From positions 1-38,793 of the forward strand of contig JAGWKM010000008.1 of NCBI GenBank assembly GCA_028865305.1: 38,793 nucleotides of DNA, in the 5' to 3' direction. A program made the position numbers and the translations under genes. The stretch comes from Patescibacteria group bacterium (GTDB taxonomy: Bacteria; Patescibacteriota; Minisyncoccia; UBA6257; 2-01-FULL-56-20). Positions 15,543-24,400 of this stretch are shown one piece after another; within the stretch, counting starts at the first letter, position 1; the number at the start of each line of letters is the position of its first letter. Below the pieces are notes generated by a model, which saw only the letters and a list, made by a program, of their open reading frames with translations, was not told the DNA's origin and made no database searches.

Positions 15543-16079
15543 TCAGATTGCGATCATATTTTCCTTTCGCCCTTTCGCTGCGCACGTACCGCAAAAAAAT
15601 TCCTGGCGACCGATATAAAAATAGAATTTTGAAATTTGATTTTTGGCATGCAGCCCCGTGCCGCACGATGCGCAGGCGGCGTCTCCGGGATCCCATCCCA
15701 ATATCCCCAGTATGTTCCGCCAGGAAAACGGCTGGCGCCCCACGGCATCCCAAAGCCCCGGATCCGGATCCATCTCCGGAAGCAACTCCGCAAGCAACGC
15801 GAGATCGTTCAAGGCGATCCCTGTCCCTACTGTCTTCAAAGCGTCTACAATTTGAGTACCCGGAGCGAGCGAAGCCGAACCACCCCCCTTCTCCACAAAC
15901 CGCGCCTTGACCGCATTACCCGGCTCGAGGTGCCCCGCGAGCTTCGAAGTGATTTTCCGCGTACTCTTGGTCTTCCCGACCATCTTGCCGTATTTTTGGG
16001 TAAAAAGCGCGTAGCGGCTATCGAGTTCGCCGGAGGGATACTTGGCGAGCACAATGGCGTCGGAGACGTATTCCTGCAT
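15543..16079 (-). CDS. recO: RecO-like recombination mediator
   Basis: Helps load RecA on SSB-coated DNA. The 178-residue protein starts with an OB-fold region (AIVLAKYPSGELDSRYALFTQKYGK) and ends with a zinc ribbon (CASCG near 136-140 and FCGTC near 161-165). It is shorter than the usual 230-250 residues, as is common in reduced genomes. The ATG lies seven bases after a TATAAT, so it appears leaderless. Confidence 0.85.
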   Translation of the reverse strand: MQEYVSDAIVLAKYPSGELDSRYALFTQKYGKMVGKTKSTRKITSKLAGHLEPGNAVKARFVEKGGGSASLAPGTQIVDALKTVGTGIALNDLALLAELLPEMDPDPGLWDAVGRQPFSWRNILGILGWDPGDAACASCGTGLHAKNQISKFYFYIGRQEFFCGTCAAKGRKENMIAI

Positions 16080-16086
16080 GAGTTTA

Positions 16087-16092
16087 ATTATA
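16087..16092 (-). promoter_or_regulatory. -10 box of recO, leaderless
   Basis: Minus-strand TATAAT followed by seven bases and the recO start codon at 16079. No -35 match is clear. Confidence 0.55.
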
Positions 16093-16106
16093 GCATTGGC
16101 AATAAA

Positions 16107-16183
16107 GAATGAGGTATAAGGTATAAAGTATAAAGTATAAGGTATAAAGTATAAAGAATGAGGAATAAAGAATGAGGAATAAA
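16107..16183. repeat. Direct array of eleven heptanucleotide units
   Basis: Eleven adjacent seven-base units with no gaps: GAATGAG, GTATAAG, GTATAAA, GTATAAA, GTATAAG, GTATAAA, GTATAAA, GAATGAG, GAATAAA, GAATGAG, GAATAAA. This is the clearest example of the heptad family in the window. Unlike most others it is a direct array with no facing arm. It lies between recO and the disrupted four-helix-bundle gene. Confidence 0.97.
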
Positions 16184-16265
16184 ATGAAAAATAGGGAATT
16201 TAGATATATTAAAAAATAATTAAATAAAATTTGCTATTTATAGTTTGATCGACTATGGATGAAGT

Positions 16266-16760
16266 ATGGATAAAAAAATCGAAAAATTCACTGACTTATA
16301 CGCATGGCGGGTATCACACAAACTTGCCTTATATACTTATCGCACTGCAAAAAATTCCCCAGGGAAGAATCGCTTAGCTTAACAAATCAAATGAAGATAC
16401 CCCGCCCTCACGGACGGGGTATCTTCTCCCTCTTCGCCGCCCCGGAGGGGCGGCGTCCCACCGGCCACAGCGCCGGCGGGACCAAACTTCATCCGCACCC
16501 TTATGGGTGCGGTTTTAAGTTTGGAGAGTGATAAAAAGAGCCGCGGCTTCCGTAACTTCTAACATTGCTGAAGGTTTTTCAAAAAGAAGCAACCGCTAGA
16601 AAATGCAGTTTTATTATTCGGCAAAGGTTCGCTAAACGAACTTAAGAATCAGTCTGTTGTGGCTCATGATGTCCGCTATGTGGACAAAGGCGCCCTCGAA
16701 TAAACGCTGGGATTGGCCGATCATTCGGATAAGATCTTGCAAGGATTGCTTATTCATTAT
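16266..16760 (+). pseudogene. Disrupted four-helix-bundle protein (S23/IVP type)
   Basis: The start MDKKIEKFTDLYAWRVSHKL and later pieces LTNQM, AAASVTSNIAEGF and KMQFYYSAKGSLNEL match the small four-helix-bundle family (TIGR02436-like) often linked to rRNA intervening sequences and abundant in Patescibacteria. The gene is broken in several ways: a frame change at a run of A near 16350, the 150-bp structured element inserted between the Met and the Arg-Ala-Ala codons, an in-frame TAG after SKRSNR and a further stop after DKGALE. It cannot make a normal product. Confidence 0.85.
16390..16540 (+). mobile_element. Structured four-hairpin element, copy 1
   Basis: A block of 151 bases that matches 36010-36160 at all but three positions. 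It contains four hairpins in series: one headed by GAAGATACCCCG, one with stem CGCCGCCCC/GGGGCGGCG, one with CCGGC/GCCGG, and a nested one with outer CCAAACTT/AAGTTTGG and inner CCGCACCC/GGGTGCGG. It interrupts the four-helix-bundle gene. The open frame through it (starting MKIPRPHGRG) looks like an accident of the hairpins. No transposase is encoded, so it would move, if at all, with help in trans. Confidence 0.75.
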
Positions 16761-16788
16761 TCTTCCTTCCGCGACCAAAAAAATCCGC

Positions 16789-17040
16789 TTACGCGGATTT
16801 TTTGGTTCTCGGTTTCTTCACGATTTTCGGTCTTGCCGCCGCCTTCTCCCGGCGCGTCTTGAATTTTTCAACGCGACCCGCCGTATCAAGCAGTTTTTCC
16901 TCGCCCGTGTAGAACGGGTGGCAGTTCGAGCAGATCTCTACTTTGATCTCTTCTTTTGTCGCGCCGACGGTGAAGGAATTGCCGCAAGCGCAAACCACCT
17001 TCGCTTGCGGGAAATAGGCCGGATGGATATCTTTTTTCAT
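16789..17040 (-). CDS. rpmE: Ribosomal protein bL31
   Basis: Large-subunit protein of 83 residues. It starts [20 protein letters not shown] and has the zinc-binding pairs C17/C19 (VCACG) and C37/C40 ([11 protein letters not shown]). The C-terminus is extended and very basic ([14 protein letters not shown]). The ATG at 17040 is chosen because homologues begin there and because a promoter lies seven bases upstream; a longer frame exists but has no support. Confidence 0.96.
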   Translation of the reverse strand: MKKDIHPAYFPQAKVVCACGNSFTVGATKEEIKVEICSNCHPFYTGEEKLLDTAGRVEKFKTRREKAAARPKIVKKPRTKKSA

Positions 17041-17047
17041 GCTGGTA

Positions 17048-17076
17048 ATGATATACCGGATTTGAGAATTTGTCAA
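17048..17076 (-). promoter_or_regulatory. Promoter of rpmE, leaderless
   Basis: TTGACA (17071-17076) and TATCAT (17048-17053) on the minus strand are 17 bases apart, and the rpmE ATG follows the -10 box after seven bases. This is the best-supported leaderless start in the window because both hexamers and the spacing are good. Confidence 0.8.
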
Positions 17077-17099
17077 AGATAGAGTATATTGGGGTAAGA

Positions 17100-17188
17100 A
17101 AATGACCAATGACAAATGACGCAATGAGTTTGCTGGCATCGGTCCATTCAGTCATTCGTTGCGTCATTAGTCATTTCGTCATTTTCCC
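17100..17188. repeat. Inverted array of AATGAC-type units
   Basis: Left side AATGACC, AATGACA, AATGACG faces right side CGTTGCGTCATTAGTCATTT. The same words occur at 9290-9420 and 26385-26510. It fills the spacer between rpmE and tRNA-Ala. Confidence 0.75.
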
Positions 17189-17194
17189 GCGCCA

Positions 17195-17266
17195 GGGCCG
17201 TTAGCTCAGTGGTAGAGCGCCTCATTTGCAATGAGGAGGCCACCGGTTCAATCCCGGTACGGTCCA
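17195..17266 (+). tRNA. tRNA-Ala (anticodon TGC)
   Basis: Acceptor GGGCCGT pairs with ACGGTCC including the alanine identity pair G3-U70. D arm GCTC/GAGC, anticodon stem CCTCA/TGAGG with loop TTTGCAA, T arm ACCGG-TTCAATC-CCGGT. CCA is not encoded. Confidence 0.97.
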
Positions 17267-17303
17267 CTGCTTCGCTCTGCGAGCTTCGCAGTGCACGGCA
17301 CAC

Positions 17304-17390
17304 GGTAGGGTGGCCGAGTGGTTTAAGGCGGCGGTCTTGAAAACCGCTATATCCGAAAGGGTATCGTGAGTTCGAATCTCACCCCTACCG
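17304..17390 (+). tRNA. tRNA-Ser (anticodon TGA)
   Basis: Acceptor GGTAGGG/CCCTACC, anticodon stem GCGGT/ACCGC with loop CTTGAAA, a long variable arm (TATCCGAAAGGGTA) as in class II tRNAs, and T arm GTGAG-TTCGAAT-CTCAC with discriminator G. CCA is not encoded. It follows tRNA-Ala after 37 bases. Confidence 0.97.
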
Positions 17391-17478
17391 CAGACCAAGT
17401 TCATCTCTTTGCCTCTGTTTTGGTTTCCGTTTAAAATAACTGAAGCTGTTTGGGCTCGACTCCCGGAGGGTTGGAAAT

Positions 17479-17715
17479 TTGGATAACCAATTTATTCACG
17501 GATTGATCCAGGGCGCCGCTGATGCCGAGATGGAACTTATCGTGCAGCGGAACGATCCGAAGCTCTTGAAGCATTTTCAATGCTGCAAGGGTTGCGGGGA
17601 AAAACGCCGGGCAAAATTACAAAGCATGATGCAAGACCTTCCGCAACGGCGCAGAGGGCGGCCGCCTTACCTCATGAAAGAAATCCTTGCCAACATCCTG
17701 AGCCAGGAACCATAA
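17479..17715 (+). CDS. Small protein with an AT-hook-like tail
   Basis: A 78-residue protein of unknown family starting at TTG, with a good Shine-Dalgarno GGAGGG ending 8 bases upstream. It has two adjacent cysteine pairs (CCKGCG near 35-40) and a basic RRRGRPP motif near 57-63 like an AT-hook, so nucleic-acid binding is possible. A terminator lies just past the stop. It is one of few genes here with a clear ribosome binding site. Confidence 0.65.
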   Translation: MDNQFIHGLIQGAADAEMELIVQRNDPKLLKHFQCCKGCGEKRRAKLQSMMQDLPQRRRGRPPYLMKEILANILSQEP

Positions 17716-17721
17716 CCGGCA

Positions 17722-17742
17722 CTCCCCTTCGGGGGATTTTTT
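17722..17742 (+). terminator. Terminator after the 78-residue gene
   Basis: Stem TCCCC/GGGGA with loop TTCG-type and a run of six T. It overlaps the last codon of the convergent gene at 17741. Confidence 0.75.
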
Positions 17743-18247
17743 AATTTTTTTTCTTCTTCTTGAGCACGCCGTATTCGTGCCAGACGAGGAGAATGATAAG
17801 GACATCGAGCACCGTGAAAATGGCGTACCAGACGGAGTGGTTGAAATAAAAAAGATAGGATTGGTAGGCAATAAACCCGGCGAGGGCGGCCATGGACGCG
17901 GGATAGGCCCAAAGCTTTTCCTTCCAAAGCGCAATAACGATGGCGCCGTTTATGATGCCGTGGAATAGAAGATAAAACGCGGCGAAAGACTGCGCGCTGC
18001 CGCCGAAACTTTCCGCGGCGCGCAACAGCCAGTTTGCGATGAAATCGTGCGGATCTTCCTGGAGTTCACTCCCGACAAAAAAGCCGATCATACGCATGAT
18101 GTTCTCGCCGCTCACGGCATAAAGCAAAATCCCGCCGAGCGTTTCAAGGGCGGCATGAATTCCCTTCAGGAAAAGGGTCACATCGAATACTTCATGAATT
18201 TCCTCCTCCCTGCGTTCATTTTTCAAATCGGGGCCTTGGTTCGGCAT
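17741..18247 (-). CDS. DUF2127-family membrane protein
   Basis: A 168-residue protein with four hydrophobic segments (about 27-47, 85-107, 114-131 and 138-156). The order of motifs FLKGIHAALETLGGILL, FYLLFHGIINGAIVIALWKEKLWAYP and YQSYLFYFNHSVWYAIFTVLDVLII fits the DUF2127 family, whose role is unknown. The basic tail ends in six lysines. It appears to be transcribed alone. Confidence 0.85.
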   Translation of the reverse strand: MPNQGPDLKNERREEEIHEVFDVTLFLKGIHAALETLGGILLYAVSGENIMRMIGFFVGSELQEDPHDFIANWLLRAAESFGGSAQSFAAFYLLFHGIINGAIVIALWKEKLWAYPASMAALAGFIAYQSYLFYFNHSVWYAIFTVLDVLIILLVWHEYGVLKKKKKN

Positions 18248-18303
18248 GCCATTCCATGATACGACTTTTCCGGTCGTTCACGCTATCTTAATAAGCCGGA
18301 GCA

Positions 18304-18309
18304 TATAAT
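18304..18309 (+). promoter_or_regulatory. -10 box upstream of the SPW gene
   Basis: TATAAT followed by a leader of about 60 bases before the ATG at 18378. A 26-codon open frame (starting MKRKYGELYPP) begins inside the box and overlaps the SPW start, but it is more likely chance. Confidence 0.4.
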
Positions 18310-18377
18310 GAAACGCAAATATGGGGAATTATACCCGCCTAAAAAGGTCGAACATAAACCCTTAATAAAAAATCTCT

Positions 18378-18782
18378 ATGGCAAATAACTTTCCACAGGA
18401 TCCCGATGCGAACCCGACCCGCGAACCGGCCGCGGATAACCCGAAAAACGGCAGCGGCTGGAACATCGTCTGGGGCATCTGGCTCATGTCTTCTCCTTTC
18501 ATTCTGGGCTATGCGGCTATCCGGCCGGCGCTCTTCGATGACCTTATCGTCGGCGCAATCGTCTTCGTGTTCGGGATCGTCGGCGCATCGCTTGCGGATG
18601 AAACCTGGTCGCGGTGGATCAATATCATCGCCGGAATCTGGCTCTTCTTTTCCTCCTTCATTCTTGGGTTTACGGGTACGGCTGCGGCCGTTTGGAACAA
18701 CGTCATCCTCGGCGTCCTCGTGATCATCTTCTCGGGTTGGAGCCTTTCTTCGATAAACCGGCTGCATCACGCGCATGCGTAA
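18378..18782 (+). CDS. SPW-repeat membrane protein
   Basis: The 134-residue protein has a polar N-terminus of about 26 residues and then four hydrophobic segments arranged as two similar halves, each with a W-x(n)-SSPFILGY or SSFILGF motif (near 37-46 and 85-94). This is the pattern of SPW-repeat proteins. Function is unknown. It is monocistronic. Confidence 0.8.
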   Translation: MANNFPQDPDANPTREPAADNPKNGSGWNIVWGIWLMSSPFILGYAAIRPALFDDLIVGAIVFVFGIVGASLADETWSRWINIIAGIWLFFSSFILGFTGTAAAVWNNVILGVLVIIFSGWSLSSINRLHHAHA

Positions 18783-18843
18783 AATACGAATCAATAAGTA
18801 ATAGGAATATGAATCAATATCCCTTTTTTTGTTGCCATCAACC

Positions 18844-19190
18844 TTATTGAAGCGGTATGAGGTTGCTGGCCGGCTGGGCATTTCCCGACGCTGTCATCCC
18901 GAAATTATGCACTACGGCATACGTGCCGTTTGCGGGGTTGATGGAGAAAATATTCCCGTTATTGTTACCGACGCCAGTTGAGCCGTACAATAGGCCATTA
19001 TAAAACATGAGCTCGCCCTGGCCGTTCCAGCCGTCGTTCGGAGAAAAATCATGCAAGACGGTGAAGACGCCCGTGGAAGGATCCAAAGAATAAACCGTGC
19101 CATCATCCGAACTGCCCGCGTGGGTTGTCATGCCATAGAGCAAGCCATTATTTTCCAAAAGGCCACCGACCGGCGCGGCGCCCTCTCCTG
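18844..19190 (-). pseudogene. Fragment of a GloVer-repeat beta-propeller protein
   Basis: The coding part shows tandem motifs GLLENNGLLYGMTTHAGS, GTVYSLDPSTGVFTVLHDF and NGLLYGSTGVGNNNG typical of the choice-anchor GloVer repeat. The repeat pattern continues upstream of the first possible start (to about 19190, APVGGLL) and then meets stops, so the 5' part of the gene is missing. Only about two repeats remain. It may be a remnant left by rearrangement. Confidence 0.65.
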
Positions 19191-19238
19191 GTTTTGCTTT
19201 CTTTTTAATTCTTCTTTATGCTGTAGGCAGGAGTCTTT

Positions 19239-19415
19239 ATGGATTGTATGCACTTGGACGAATTACCCAGCGCAAAACAGTGCAGGCGGTGCGATGCTAC
19301 GATAATCACCAAAAGCCGCCTTCGAAAGTACTGTGATGATTGCCTAAAGATCGTTAAAAAAATACAGAATGAAAATGGAAACCGCCGTTACCGTGAGAAG
19401 CACGGAAAGTGGTAA
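19239..19415 (+). CDS. Small zinc-ribbon protein
   Basis: A 58-residue protein with two CxxC pairs (CRRC at 15-18 and CDDC at 32-35) spaced like a zinc ribbon, and a basic C-terminal half ending YREKHGKW. A GCAGGAG ribosome binding site lies 7 bases upstream and a terminator follows the stop by 8 bases, which supports a real gene. The fold suggests nucleic-acid or protein binding; no specific family is assigned. Confidence 0.75.
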   Translation: MDCMHLDELPSAKQCRRCDATIITKSRLRKYCDDCLKIVKKIQNENGNRRYREKHGKW

Positions 19416-19423
19416 ACTTCCTC

Positions 19424-19447
19424 AGGGATGCTCGCGTCCCTTTTTTT
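19424..19447 (+). terminator. Terminator of the zinc-ribbon gene
   Basis: Stem AGGGA/TCCCT with loop TGCTCGCG, followed by a run of seven T. It lies next to the stop codon of the convergent ftsQ-like gene. Confidence 0.75.
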
Positions 19448-19451
19448 ATTA

Positions 19452-20273
19452 TTACCGGTAGTACGCCCGGTTCGCCACCCTGAAATCCACGTACTGCAAT
19501 TTATCGAATCCCGGTTTTGCCATCAATCCTTGGAGGACAGGCAAATATTCATCCGCCGGAAAACGCAGGCTGAAATAAACTTCGGGGCCGTTTTGGGTCG
19601 AAACGTCGATCTCTTGCAGGCTAAGGTCTTTGAGCGCAATCTCCTTGGCCTGCAATCCGCTTATTTTCACTACGTCCATAATGGTAAGCATGTTGGCGAC
19701 GAACGCATTCGGCAAAATTTTCTCGCCAAGGCCAAGATAGGTTTGCGAATAGTCATGGACCGCCAGGAACGCGCCGCCCTGGGTATCGAGCGCCTTCTGA
19801 AAAACGGTACCGCTCGCATCGAACCAATAGCAGGTTTCGCCGCTACCCGAAGAAGTTGATTGCATCAGGCACCACGTGCCGATCGCCTGGCGCTCGACGG
19901 CGGCCAGCGTTATGGTCCGGGTAAAATAATTTTTCGAAACCGAAAGATCGGCAAGCTGGGGCAGCATGGCGGTTTCGCTCGCCGGCAATCGGCCGCTCGG
20001 CCAAATAAGGATATCATCCATGCCGAGGAGCGATTTCCAAAAGTCGTGATTTTTCAAAATATCCGATTTAACCAAATCTTCGATATCACGAGCCGCCACG
20101 GCGCGATTGCCGCGCACCGTAACGCCGCGGATATGCCAGAACGGAGAACGGAAAACAAACCAGAGGATGACGACCGCGGCGAGAACAATCGAGATGCCTA
20201 CCGTGAGCAGCCAAAGTTTTACCCTTCGTTCTTTACGTTTGTGATGTTTTTCGGAAAGCAGATCTTCTAACAT
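19452..20273 (-). CDS. ftsQ: FtsQ/DivIB-like cell division protein
   Basis: Bitopic membrane protein linking early and late division proteins. The 273 residues have a basic cytoplasmic head (KHHKRKERR), a membrane segment at about 20-41 and a POTRA domain beginning FWHIRGVTVRGNRAVAARDIEDLV. Length and topology fit FtsQ. It follows serS on the same strand across an inverted-repeat spacer. No other division genes are in the window. Confidence 0.8.
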   Translation of the reverse strand: MLEDLLSEKHHKRKERRVKLWLLTVGISIVLAAVVILWFVFRSPFWHIRGVTVRGNRAVAARDIEDLVKSDILKNHDFWKSLLGMDDILIWPSGRLPASETAMLPQLADLSVSKNYFTRTITLAAVERQAIGTWCLMQSTSSGSGETCYWFDASGTVFQKALDTQGGAFLAVHDYSQTYLGLGEKILPNAFVANMLTIMDVVKISGLQAKEIALKDLSLQEIDVSTQNGPEVYFSLRFPADEYLPVLQGLMAKPGFDKLQYVDFRVANRAYYR

Positions 20274-20274
20274 A

Positions 20275-20357
20275 ATATCTAATTAATAACGGACGATTGA
20301 TGTCTTCATATTCAACGCACATTTATCTCATTACGATATTCGTTATTAATTAGATAT
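20275..20357. repeat. Inverted repeat between serS and ftsQ
   Basis: Perfect 17-bp arms, 20275-20291 and 20341-20357 (ATATCTAATTAATAACG and its complement), around a 49-base centre. It shares its CTAATTAATAACG arm with the repeat at bases 4-103. Confidence 0.9.
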
Positions 20358-20364
20358 TAGATAT

Positions 20365-21675
20365 TTATCCAATCACCTCCTTCCCCACGTACTTCACGAG
20401 CACTTTCGGCACCTCCACCTTCCCGTCCTCGCGCTGGTAGTTCTCCAGGATCGCAATGAAAATGCGGGGGCTCGGCAGCGCCGTGTTGTTCAAAAGATAA
20501 GCGAATTTTTTCTCACCGTTCGCGTCAACGTATTTCACGTTCAGCCGCCGCGCCTGCCAATCCAAAAAGTTGCTCGCCGAACCGGTTTCCGCCCAGCGCT
20601 GCATGCCCGGCAGCCAGGCCTCGAGATCGAACGCGCGGTATTTGCCGGCGCTCATGTCCCCCGTCGCAATCTGCAGGCGCCGATACGGCAGACCAAGCTC
20701 CTCGTGCATCTCGCCGGAAATGCCCGTCATCTCGTCCTGAATCTTGTTCGCCTTTTCAATATCCGCTTCCGCGACGACCACCTGCTCCACTTTCATAAAC
20801 TCGTGCACGCGGTACAGCCCTTTCACGTCTTTGCCGTAGCTGCCGATCTCGCTCCGATAGCATTGGCTGTAGCCGCAAACCCTGATGGGCAATTCCTCTT
20901 GCTTCACCGTTTCGTCCGAAAAATATGCCAAGAGCGACGGCTCAGCCGTGCCAACCAGGAATTTTTGTTCGTGCGACGGTTCGCCGGTCGACTCCTTGTC
21001 CCGCGTCGCAATCTGATAGATCTCGTCGACCTCCGGATTGTACTCCGACCCTTTGAAGTAGCCGCTGCCAAAGAGCGCGAAACCTTTCACGAGCGTCGGC
21101 GGGATCATCGGCCGATAGCCCTTCTCCACCATCTTGTGGAGCGCGTACAGCATGATACCCATCGCAAGGAGCACGCCGTCGTTCTTGATGTAATAACCGC
21201 GGAAACCGCCGACCTTCGTACCTTTTTCAAAATCCAGAATGTCGAGCGCGCGGCCGAGCTCAATATGGTCTTTCGGTTTAAAGGCAAAAGTCTTCGGTTC
21301 GCCCCAGTGGAATATTTCCTTGTTATTTTCTTCGCCGCCGATCGGGGAATCCGGCGACGGGATTGTCGGCGCCAAAACCATCAGCTCATTGAACTGCCGC
21401 TCGGCCTCCGCAAGCTCCGGTTCCAGCTTTGTGATCTCCCCTTTTATTCCTTTTCCTTTCTTTAATATCTCCTCCCGCTCTCCCTTGTCCTCGGCGCGCG
21501 TCACCTCGTCGTTCAATTTGTTCCGCTGCTCCCGGAGCTCCTCGATCTTCTTGATCAGTTCCCGCCGCGCCTCATCGGCCGCCAAAAGCGCGTCAAGGTC
21601 CAGATTGATATGCTTGTTTTTTGCGGCTATCTTCAGTTCGTCCGCATGTTCCCGGATAAATTTGATGTCGAGCAT
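20365..21675 (-). CDS. serS: Seryl-tRNA synthetase
   Basis: Charges tRNA-Ser with serine. The 436 residues comprise an N-terminal antiparallel coiled coil (about 25-100) that grips the long variable arm, then the class II core with motif 2 CYRSEIGSYGKDVKGLYRVHEF, the serine-site FLVGTAEPSLLAYF and motif 3 region ETGSASNFLDWQARR ... LNNTALPSPR. I start at 21675 (MLDIKFIREHADELK) because homologues begin there and a TATTAT box lies six bases upstream. A 12-residue upstream extension is possible but unsupported. Confidence 0.97.
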   Translation of the reverse strand: MLDIKFIREHADELKIAAKNKHINLDLDALLAADEARRELIKKIEELREQRNKLNDEVTRAEDKGEREEILKKGKGIKGEITKLEPELAEAERQFNELMVLAPTIPSPDSPIGGEENNKEIFHWGEPKTFAFKPKDHIELGRALDILDFEKGTKVGGFRGYYIKNDGVLLAMGIMLYALHKMVEKGYRPMIPPTLVKGFALFGSGYFKGSEYNPEVDEIYQIATRDKESTGEPSHEQKFLVGTAEPSLLAYFSDETVKQEELPIRVCGYSQCYRSEIGSYGKDVKGLYRVHEFMKVEQVVVAEADIEKANKIQDEMTGISGEMHEELGLPYRRLQIATGDMSAGKYRAFDLEAWLPGMQRWAETGSASNFLDWQARRLNVKYVDANGEKKFAYLLNNTALPSPRIFIAILENYQREDGKVEVPKVLVKYVGKEVIG

Positions 21676-21681
21676 TATTTG

Positions 21682-21711
21682 ATAATACACCTTTTTAGGC
21701 GTAGAATTCAA
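21682..21711 (-). promoter_or_regulatory. Promoter of serS, leaderless
   Basis: Minus-strand TTGAAT (21706-21711) and TATTAT (21682-21687) are 18 bases apart; the serS ATG follows after six bases. It sits in the 43-base gap shared with the divergent thrS. Confidence 0.7.
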
Positions 21712-21718
21712 TCAAATC

Positions 21719-23558
<1,840 letters not shown>

Positions 23559-23560
<2 letters not shown>

Positions 23561-23584
23561 AAAAAGCCCGACTGGTTTCGGGCT
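23559..23584 (-). terminator. Terminator overlapping a stop codon
   Basis: Minus-strand stem AGCCCG/CGGGCT with a T-run. The TAG stop of the gene at 23583-23855 lies at the base of the stem, so termination follows at once. Confidence 0.75.
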
Positions 23585-23855
23585 AGGACACGTCGCTTTT
23601 CGCGGATTGGACCGGTTCTTCGGCGACCATAAACATTGCGACCGGAACGATCCGGAAGAGCGTTATTTCCGTTTCCGGCAGTCCGCCCAAACCCGTGAGA
23701 AACCGGATCGGACCGATCAGGTATAAATCAGGGTGGATCCCTTTGATATAAAACTTTTCTTCGATAAAAGAGCTCCTTCCGGAAACGATTACCCTCCCGT
23801 TCAGCGTATAGCCAGTCAGAATCGGCGGCATCGGAAAACTTTCGCGGCTTTCCAT
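23583..23855 (-). CDS. Conserved-looking hypothetical protein
   Basis: A 90-residue protein with no recognised domain. It is rich in beta-branched residues (YTLNGRVIVSGRSSF, TEITLFRIVPVAMFMV) and may be a small beta-structured protein. A purine-rich AAGAGGT lies 6 bases upstream of the ATG and a terminator follows the stop, which support a real gene. Confidence 0.6.
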   Translation of the reverse strand: MESRESFPMPPILTGYTLNGRVIVSGRSSFIEEKFYIKGIHPDLYLIGPIRFLTGLGGLPETEITLFRIVPVAMFMVAEEPVQSAKSDVS

Positions 23856-24085
23856 GGCATACCTCTTATTTCATCATAAATTCATCCACATCGTCCGTCA
23901 ATTGAAAATGTGGAGGCGGGATTTTGCCGGGCGCGGGCGAAAAGTGACGAGATGCGATGCAAATCGTATATACTAAAAGAAAAACGTCGAAATGAGCTCA
24001 TTCGGAAACTCCAAAATAGCCTTCCGCCCGGCATGTCCGATTTTGCCAGCGAAAGCGTATTTCCGAACAAACTCAAAATAATAAA

Positions 24086-24388
24086 ATGTCCAAAACATCC
24101 AAGACAGTGCTTTGGGTCCTCGTTATCATATTGATTGCTGCCGGCATCTGGTGGTGGGTGACTTCAACGGGCAGTCCTGCGTCCCCGACTGCCCAAACCA
24201 ATACCCCGACCCAGACGGCCGCGAACAATGCGGCTACGGGAACGCAAGGAACCAATGTCGGCGCGGGCGATAATTCGAATGCGTCCCTGAACGCGGATCT
24301 CTCGAATATCGATTCGCAATTAAGCGGAATGGCGTCGGATTCCGCGAGCATTAACCAAGGGCTGAATGACCAGCCGATCAGCCAGTAA
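24086..24388 (+). CDS. Small anchored low-complexity protein
   Basis: A 100-residue protein with an N-terminal membrane segment at about 8-26 (VLWVLVIILIAAGIWWWV) and an extracellular tail rich in Thr, Ala, Asn and Ser, ending in a short helix (LNADLSNIDSQLSGMASDS). Function is unknown. It precedes a second exported protein by 12 bases and is probably cotranscribed. Confidence 0.75.
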   Translation: MSKTSKTVLWVLVIILIAAGIWWWVTSTGSPASPTAQTNTPTQTAANNAATGTQGTNVGAGDNSNASLNADLSNIDSQLSGMASDSASINQGLNDQPISQ

Positions 24389-24400
24389 CGCAAACTACCA

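Noticed and set aside
16107-16183. CRISPR-like array
   Set aside because: The repeat has a seven-base period without spacers; no cas genes or longer repeats are present anywhere in the window.
16304-16531. Frame starting in the broken gene and reading through the structured element
   Set aside because: The peptide MKIPRPHGRG and onward is just the hairpin DNA read in one frame; it appears at both copies because the DNA is repeated, not because the peptide is conserved.
18303-18389. 26-codon frame (MKRKYGELYPP) before the SPW gene
   Set aside because: Its ATG lies inside the -10 box, there is no ribosome binding site, and it overlaps the next gene.
23910-24134. 74-codon plus-strand frame starting at GTG
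   Set aside because: It overlaps the start of the better gene at 24086 by 49 bases and has no clear start signal or motif. A short basic protein starting near 23955 remains possible but weak.
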